Shown piece by piece: positions 26,008 through 30,870 of a stretch of 30,870 bases of DNA; the first letter of the stretch is position 1; each line of letters begins with the position of its first letter. The stretch comes from Lachnospiraceae bacterium. GTDB lineage: Bacteria > Bacillota_A > Clostridia > Lachnospirales > Lachnospiraceae. A model generated the notes under the pieces. It worked only from the letters and a program-made list of their open reading frames with translations, was not told the DNA's origin and ran no database searches. Position numbers and translations under genes: made by a program. Location: positions 1 to 30,870 of the forward strand of contig JAIKXO010000157.1 of assembly GCA_024684065.1 (NCBI GenBank), in the 5' to 3' direction.

Positions 26008-28245
26008 TTATGACAGCGCAAAGTCGATCAGGTTGATATTCGGATCCTCCGACGAGTCATTTGAGGGCTGACGAAGCAGGATCGAAAAGTCCGAGCAGTA
26101 GTCTATATCCACCTCAACATCAACGGGCGGACTGTTCTTTCGGATCGTATAGCTCCCCACCAGAACACCATCCGCGTAGAATTCGATCTGATAAGCTTTA
26201 TCGACCCGGTCGATAAATTTATCCTCAAAGGCTACCTTTCCCGTAAGCTTCTGATATACTCCGCCCATATTACCGTAGTATATCTCCGTAGCATAACCAT
26301 AACCGGTAGCCGCTGTAATCGCCATGCCCTTAGAATACGTCTTCCCTCCGGACTGCATTTTCCAGTCACTGGAATAATCATAAGGATAAAAATAATATGA
26401 CAGATTCCACTTCCAGCTCTGACTCAGATCATTATTTAACATACACAGATAAGCATACGTCACATCGGTCGGAACATAATCAAACAGATATACTTTTTCT
26501 GTTTGCGTTCCCGTCGTCTCTTCCGGCTCTTCCTCCGGCAGACCGGATATACTCTCGCCTGCTCCGCTCGGTTCGGAATCCTCTTCCGTTTCTTCCTCTG
26601 CTCCGAGGGACGCAAGAGCAGCCTGAGCTTCTTCGATCTCACTTGCCAGCTCCTTCAGCTCTTCATCCTCGGGAAGCATAGCAGAGGCCTCTGTAATCTT
26701 TGCCGCCGCGCCGATCAGATCCCCGCTTTTCTTCTTTTCATCGATTTCCGCCATAGCGGTTTTTTTATACTCCGCTGCGTAGGAATCGTAGGTTTCTTCT
26801 AATTTTTCATTCTCAGGATACTGTCCCCTTGCCGTTTTAATGATCGAAAGGGCCACAAAGTATTCCCCTTCATCCGCGGATTTCTTTGCCTCCTCTAAGA
26901 TAGCCGCAACCGCTATCTCTTCCGACTGTTCGCCATCCACAGGGACTCCCGAAGCACTTACTTCTGAGGGAATCCCAATCGGCCCTTCCGAAGCAGAAGT
27001 CGACTCCGGAGCAGGGGTAACCTCCTGTGCTTCGATCTCTGTTTCAGCGTTTTTTTCATCCTTCTTATCCTTCCCCCCGCCGACAGCCAGTACAATGACC
27101 AGGATAACCAGAACCAGGCCAGCAGCTACGGCGGCTAAAAGCTTCGTGGGAGGAAGCTTTCTATCCGTTCCGAATACATGGATGATCCTGTTATTTTCCG
27201 GTTTTGTTTCCGATAAAGGAGCCTGTGGCGCCCTTTGAACCGCAGTCGTCGCATCCGGATCGATCCCTTTTGTTTCCGCTCTGCGAACCGACATGGTTTT
27301 GTTTAAAATATCCTCTTCTTCTGACACCTCTCCGGCGGCAACCCTTTCAAGCGCCTGTTTCATTTCCGAGGCGCTCTGATAACGACCCTGCGGTTCATAG
27401 GAGCAAGCCTTTAAAATGACCTGTGCCATCGCCGGCGACGCTTGTGCAGGAGCCAAAAGCTCTGCTCCGTCCATCCGCTTTCTGACCGCCTCCATCCTGC
27501 CGTTAGGGCTCAGCTGATTTTCACAGTTCAGAAAGGGAAGCAGATTATGATTCAGAAGCCGGTACAGCACCAGTCCGAGAGAATACAGATCGACCGTCAG
27601 ATCGTATTGTCCGCCCTTCTCCACTTCCGGCGCCATATAATTATAGGTACCCTTTTGAGACATTCCTCCCGTTACATTTTCCAGCTTCCTCGCAATCCCG
27701 AAATCACCCAGCTTATAGCTGCCAAACTGATTGACGAATATATTTTCCGGCTTAATATCCCGATGTATGACCTTCTGTCTCGCACAGAGCTCCAAAGCGG
27801 AACAGATATCGATACCCAGCTGAATGACCTCTTTCTCGGTCAGGGTTTTATCCGCAAGGTAGTCATTAAACGGTGTCAGAAGCTCCATCCGGATATAGAT
27901 CGTCCAACCGATTTCCGACTCCGCGGTCTTTTCCACAACCTTATAATCCTCCACGCTGACGATGTTCTGAACCCCCTTGAAGGATTCCATCAGCTGGATC
28001 TCCTTTACAAAATCGTTGACAATCCCCTCCAGATACTTTTTCGTATCATCCTCGGAAAGTCCCTCGGCGCGAAGCGAGGCCATCTCCGATTCATTCTCCG
28101 GAATCGTGATCACCTTGATCGCAGCCTTGCTTTTTACTGAATGATCTGTCCTTACGGCCTCATATACGATGCCGTAGGCCCCCTTCCCGATTTTTTTCTC
28201 GACCGTCCACTCCGGCCAGACTTCGCTTAAAATATCCTTTTCCAT
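26008..28245 (-). CDS. Hanks-type Ser/Thr kinase (kinase 3) with TPR-like region and NPCBM-like extracellular domain
   Basis: The ATG at 28245 opens an intact 745-residue receptor kinase. The kinase domain (about 14-300) has G-K-G-A-Y-G, Lys44, Glu82, H-R-D-I-K-P-E-N (161-168), D-F-G (181-183) and A-P-E. The juxtamembrane linker carries L-N-K-T-M-S-V-R-R (314-322). One transmembrane helix spans about 368-389. Outside the cell are an acidic stalk, a helical TPR-like region (about 441-545) and a beta-rich domain (about 585-745) resembling NPCBM/NEW2 carbohydrate-binding modules: G-G-K-T-Y-S-K-G-M, then G-G-V-Y-Q-K-L-T-G-K-V-A-F, I-E-F-Y-A-D-G-V-L-V and a V-D-V-E-V strand. This suggests a kinase that senses a glycan or cell-wall ligand. 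It starts six bases after rfbC. The kinase call is firm; the NPCBM call is by pattern. Confidence 0.85.
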   Translation of the reverse strand: MEKDILSEVWPEWTVEKKIGKGAYGIVYEAVRTDHSVKSKAAIKVITIPENESEMASLRAEGLSEDDTKKYLEGIVNDFVKEIQLMESFKGVQNIVSVEDYKVVEKTAESEIGWTIYIRMELLTPFNDYLADKTLTEKEVIQLGIDICSALELCARQKVIHRDIKPENIFVNQFGSYKLGDFGIARKLENVTGGMSQKGTYNYMAPEVEKGGQYDLTVDLYSLGLVLYRLLNHNLLPFLNCENQLSPNGRMEAVRKRMDGAELLAPAQASPAMAQVILKACSYEPQGRYQSASEMKQALERVAAGEVSEEEDILNKTMSVRRAETKGIDPDATTAVQRAPQAPLSETKPENNRIIHVFGTDRKLPPTKLLAAVAAGLVLVILVIVLAVGGGKDKKDEKNAETEIEAQEVTPAPESTSASEGPIGIPSEVSASGVPVDGEQSEEIAVAAILEEAKKSADEGEYFVALSIIKTARGQYPENEKLEETYDSYAAEYKKTAMAEIDEKKKSGDLIGAAAKITEASAMLPEDEELKELASEIEEAQAALASLGAEEETEEDSEPSGAGESISGLPEEEPEETTGTQTEKVYLFDYVPTDVTYAYLCMLNNDLSQSWKWNLSYYFYPYDYSSDWKMQSGGKTYSKGMAITAATGYGYATEIYYGNMGGVYQKLTGKVAFEDKFIDRVDKAYQIEFYADGVLVGSYTIRKNSPPVDVEVDIDYCSDFSILLRQPSNDSSEDPNINLIDFALS

Positions 28246-28251
28246 TCGCTG

Positions 28252-28839
28252 TCACTCTTTTCTTCCTGCCAGCCTTTTTTCCTTGTATTCTGAAAAAGAA
28301 AGATGAACCTTATCCTTCTCAGACAAGATCAGATCCGTCTCCTTTAATTTGTCAAAAGGCCACTCTATTCCGATCTCCGGGTCGTTATACATCAGACCGC
28401 CCTCATCATTGGGATGATAAAAATCCGTTACCTTATAACAGAATTCCGCATACTCTGAAAGCACCAGAAAGCCGTGAGCAAAATTCCCGGGAATAAACAG
28501 CTGTTTTTTATTTTCCGCCTAAAGCTCGATACCAAACCATTTTCCAAAGGTCCTGCTCCCCTCCCGCAGATCCACAGCGACATCATATACCGATCCGCTT
28601 ACGATCCTCACCAGCTTATCCTAGGGATAATTGATCTGGAAATGCAGACCCCTCAGAACACCGCGCTTACTGGCACTCTGGTTATCCTGAACAAAAACGC
28701 AGTCAATCCCTGCCTCCTTAAAATCGTTATAATTATAAGTCTCCATAAAATAACCGCGCTCGTCTCCGTATAAAGCAGGCTCTATCACCTTTAAGCCTGC
28801 AATTTCCCCTCAGCTATCCGTTACCTTGATTTTTCCCAT
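28252..28839 (-). pseudogene. rfbC: dTDP-4-dehydrorhamnose 3,5-epimerase, three premature stops
   Basis: The ATG at 28839 follows GGAGAGG. The reconstructed 195-codon frame is a clear RfbC/RmlC: G-D-E-R-G-Y-F-M-E-T, V-Q-D-N-Q-S, V-L-R-G-L-H-F-Q with catalytic His66, then V-Y-D-V-A-V-D-L-R, W-F-G-I-E-L, F-I-P-G-N-F-A-H-G-F and C-Y-K-V-T-D-F-Y. RmlC converts dTDP-4-keto-6-deoxyglucose to the L-lyxo form in rhamnose synthesis. The frame contains TGA at codon 10 (28810-28812) and TAG at codons 73 (28621-28623) and 107 (28519-28521). Codon 73 sits where many relatives have Gln and codon 107 where many have Ser. No frameshift is present. The other rhamnose genes are not in the window. It sits directly before kinase 3, sharing its promoter. 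Confidence 0.9.
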
Positions 28840-28882
28840 ACCTCTCCGCCTTTCACCCGTTGATAAGCACATCATTATGTTT

Positions 28883-28911
28883 AGTATCGCACAATCGCCT
28901 TTAATAGTCAA
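28883..28911 (-). promoter_or_regulatory. Sigma-A-type promoter for rfbC and kinase 3
   Basis: On the minus strand TTGACT (28906-28911) and GATACT (28883-28888) are 17 bases apart, about 45 bases before the rfbC start. It would drive rfbC, kinase 3 and the lipoprotein. Confidence 0.65.
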
Positions 28912-28966
28912 TTTCTGCGCAGTTCGGCTCGGTAGTTTGACAATCTAACGACAGTATACCATCCAC

Positions 28967-28989
28967 AAAGCCAGCAATGGCTTTATTTT
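28967..28989 (+). terminator. Hairpin upstream of the transposase promoter
   Basis: AAAGCCA and TGGCTTT (28967-28973, 28978-28984) pair around a GCAA loop and are followed by ATTTT. It fits a short plus-strand terminator placed just before the transposase promoter, where it would block read-through from outside. Confidence 0.45.
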
Positions 28990-29012
28990 CTTGTCAAATT
29001 TCAAATTTATAC

Positions 29013-29041
29013 TTGCACGTCCCACACCATTCCACTATAAT
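29013..29041 (+). promoter_or_regulatory. Transposase promoter
   Basis: TTGCAC (29013-29018) and a perfect TATAAT (29036-29041) are separated by 17 bases. The site lies inside a longer upstream open frame, which supports starting the transposase at 29060 after AGGAGGT (29048-29054). Confidence 0.75.
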
Positions 29042-29059
29042 AGAATCAGGAGGTGGACT

Positions 29060-30826
29060 ATGCGACTCGGATGGACAACTGGTAAGTACTCTATTACCTA
29101 CAGGGCTGTTAGAACAGTCCGTATCAACGGAAAAAACAAAACTCAAATCGTCAAATCCTTCGGTTCCGAAAAGTATATCTGCGAAACATACGGTGTGACA
29201 GATGCGAAAGCCTGGGCCAAGGAACAGGTTCGCTTAATGAATGAGGCAGAGAAGGAAGACGCTGCTAAGTTCAACATAGAGTTCTGTGCCGGAACAGATC
29301 TTATCATGGATGAGCAGCGACGATTCAACGGAGGATATCTCTTCCTTCAGGATGTTTATCACGAGTTGGGTCTGCATAAGATATGCAGGGCAATCGCCGG
29401 ACGGCATCCTTTTGAGTATGACCTGAACGATGTCTTCTCTCGTCTCATCTACATGAGGATCCTTTATCCCTCATCAAAAAAGAGCAGCTTCGAGGAATCA
29501 AAACGATTCATAGAGCAGCCGTCCTTTAAGCTGCATGATATTTACCGCGCACTGTCTGTCATTGCAGAAGAATCCGACTACATACAGAGCCGCCTGTTTA
29601 AAAACAGTTCCGCCATCCAAAAGAGGAATACGCAGGTGATATACTATGACTGCACCAACTTCTATTTTGAGATCAATGCTGCTGAAGACGACAAACAGTT
29701 CGGCAAGAGCAAAGAGAACCGTCCTCTCCCTATCGTGGGAATGGGTCTGTTCATGGACATGGACGGTATTCCGATCTCCTTCTCAATCTATCCCGGCAAC
29801 AGAAACGAGCAGGTAACTATGATCCCATTGGAAGAAAAGATGCTCGAAAAATTTGATATGTCGAAGTTTGTTGTCTGCACTGACGCAGGATTGTCTTCAG
29901 CTACCAACCGTGTATTCAACTCTTATGACGGCGAAGACGGAATGCGAGCCTATATCACAACGCAGCCCATCAAGACGCTTAAAGGATTCCTGCAGGAATG
30001 GTGCATGGCTGATGATGGATGGACTCTCGACGGAGACGACACCGGCAAGAAATATAAGATATCAGAGCTTGATAACGAAAAGGATAAGGATAATATCTTC
30101 TATAAGACCAGATGGATCAAGGAAGAAGGCATCGTACACACCGACAGGGGCGATAAAAAGCAGGTCATTGAGCAGAAGCTCATCGTATCATATTCAATAA
30201 AGTACCGTGACTTTATGCGGCATGTCAGAGAAGGACAGATTGAACGTGCAAAAAGAATCGTCGAATCCGGTGAGAAAACCATCAACAAGAAAAAGCAGAA
30301 TGATCCAAAGCGGTTCATAAAGACGAATCATGCCACAAAGGATGGAGAAGTTGCAGAATTGTCTGTCAGTTACATAGATGAATCAGTGATCGCTGATGAA
30401 GAGAAATACGATGGCTTCTATGCTGTATGCACTAATCTTGATGACAGTGTAAGCAGTATCGTCAAGGCAAACAAACGCAGGTGGGAAATCGAAGAATGCT
30501 TCAGGATAATGAAGACAGACTTTGAAGCACGTCCCGTATATCTGAATCGTCAGGATAGAATACTCGCTCACTTTATCACCTGCTTCATCGCTCTCATCGT
30601 CTACCGCTATGTAGAGAAGAAACTCGATAATAAATATACTATCGGTCAGATAATACCGACTTTACAGGAGATGGAATTTATGAAGTATGAGGGAAAGGGT
30701 TATCAGCCTGTATACACAAGAACAGAACTAACCGATGATCTTCATGAAGCATTTGGGTTCTGCACATCAAAGCAGATCGTACCTGTAGCAAAAATGAGAA
30801 ATATAATCTCTGAAACGAAAAAGTAG
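29060..30826 (+). mobile_element. IS1634/IS4-type DDE transposase
   Basis: The ATG at 29060 has AGGAGGT five bases upstream. The 588-residue protein begins M-R-L-G-W-T-T-G-K and has the DDE triad expected of the IS4/IS1634 superfamily: Asp197 in Y-Y-D-C-T-N, Asp275 in C-T-D-A-G-L-S-S and Glu478 in R-R-W-E-I-E-E-C-F-R. Arg474 and Lys485 fit the R-x3-E-x6-K part of the IS4 signature, while the usual Tyr is Asn471. G-N-R-N-E-Q and the block after G-M-G-L-F-M-D are also typical. It catalyses cut-and-paste movement of the element. The frame is intact. The right end is probably outside the window and no terminal inverted repeats could be paired, so the element's limits are unknown. Confidence 0.9.
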
Positions 30827-30870
30827 TCAGGTGTTTTCGACCCTGCCCTTGAACAAATGGTGCAATGCGC

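Noticed and set aside
490..28812. Stop-codon reassignment or amber suppression as the cause of the in-frame stops
   Set aside because: All three stop codons interrupt genes and four frameshifts occur too, so one recoded codon cannot explain the pattern. Intact genes also end normally at TAA, TAG or TGA.
28840..30870. Terminal inverted repeats of the insertion sequence
   Set aside because: No matching ends could be paired between the sequence left of 29060 and the 44 bases right of 30826; the right end is probably outside the window.
1..30870. CRISPR array, tRNA, rRNA or riboswitch
   Set aside because: No regularly spaced repeats, cloverleaf or conserved aptamer was seen; the only regular repeats are coding ones.

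Overview
The window looks like a chromosomal segment of a gut or rumen Lachnospiraceae-type member of the Bacillota. Supporting signs are moderate GC, strong GGAGG ribosome sites, many lipobox lipoproteins, DUF6273 and DUF4163/DUF3298 proteins, and Hanks-type kinases with extracellular domains. This is inferred from gene content only; no rRNA or tRNA gene is present.

Layout, reading with transcription (most genes are on the minus strand). (1) 29060-30826 (+): an IS1634/IS4-type transposase with its own promoter. (2) 28839-25336 (-): a degraded rfbC behind a good promoter, then a Ser/Thr kinase with an NPCBM-like extracellular domain, then a lipoprotein. (3) 23534-25342 (+): a regulator with two helix-turn-helix domains, divergent from the next operon and overlapping the lipoprotein tail to tail. 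(4) 23324-17938 (-): a second kinase, a PP2C phosphatase and a double-FHA/ABC-transporter fusion, ending in a hairpin terminator. (5) 17589-17937: a non-coding gap with palindromic repeats. (6) 17588-1 (-): a long run of closely spaced genes. It starts with a membrane protein and a third kinase, continues with a Ca-repeat/PNPOx-like protein, a small membrane protein, a lipoprotein, a flotillin-like SPFH protein and a zinc-ribbon membrane protein, and ends with secreted proteins and lipoproteins (DUF6273, DUF1002, Tim44-like, a duplicated novel domain, a Pro/Thr-rich surface protein, DUF4163/DUF3298).

Taken together this looks like an envelope phospho-signalling island. Three membrane kinases, one phosphatase and a pThr-reading transporter sit beside a membrane-stress module resembling Bacillus YdjG/YdjH/YdjI without PspA. 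All three kinases carry a short motif around T-[MV]-S-V-R just after the kinase domain, a plausible FHA docking site.

A striking feature is damage. Eight of 23 coding loci carry in-frame stops (10 in total, of all three stop types) and/or single-base frameshifts (4), while their neighbours are intact. Either the island is decaying or the assembly carries errors. Where a gene is damaged the entry spans the whole reconstructed gene and gives the lesion positions.
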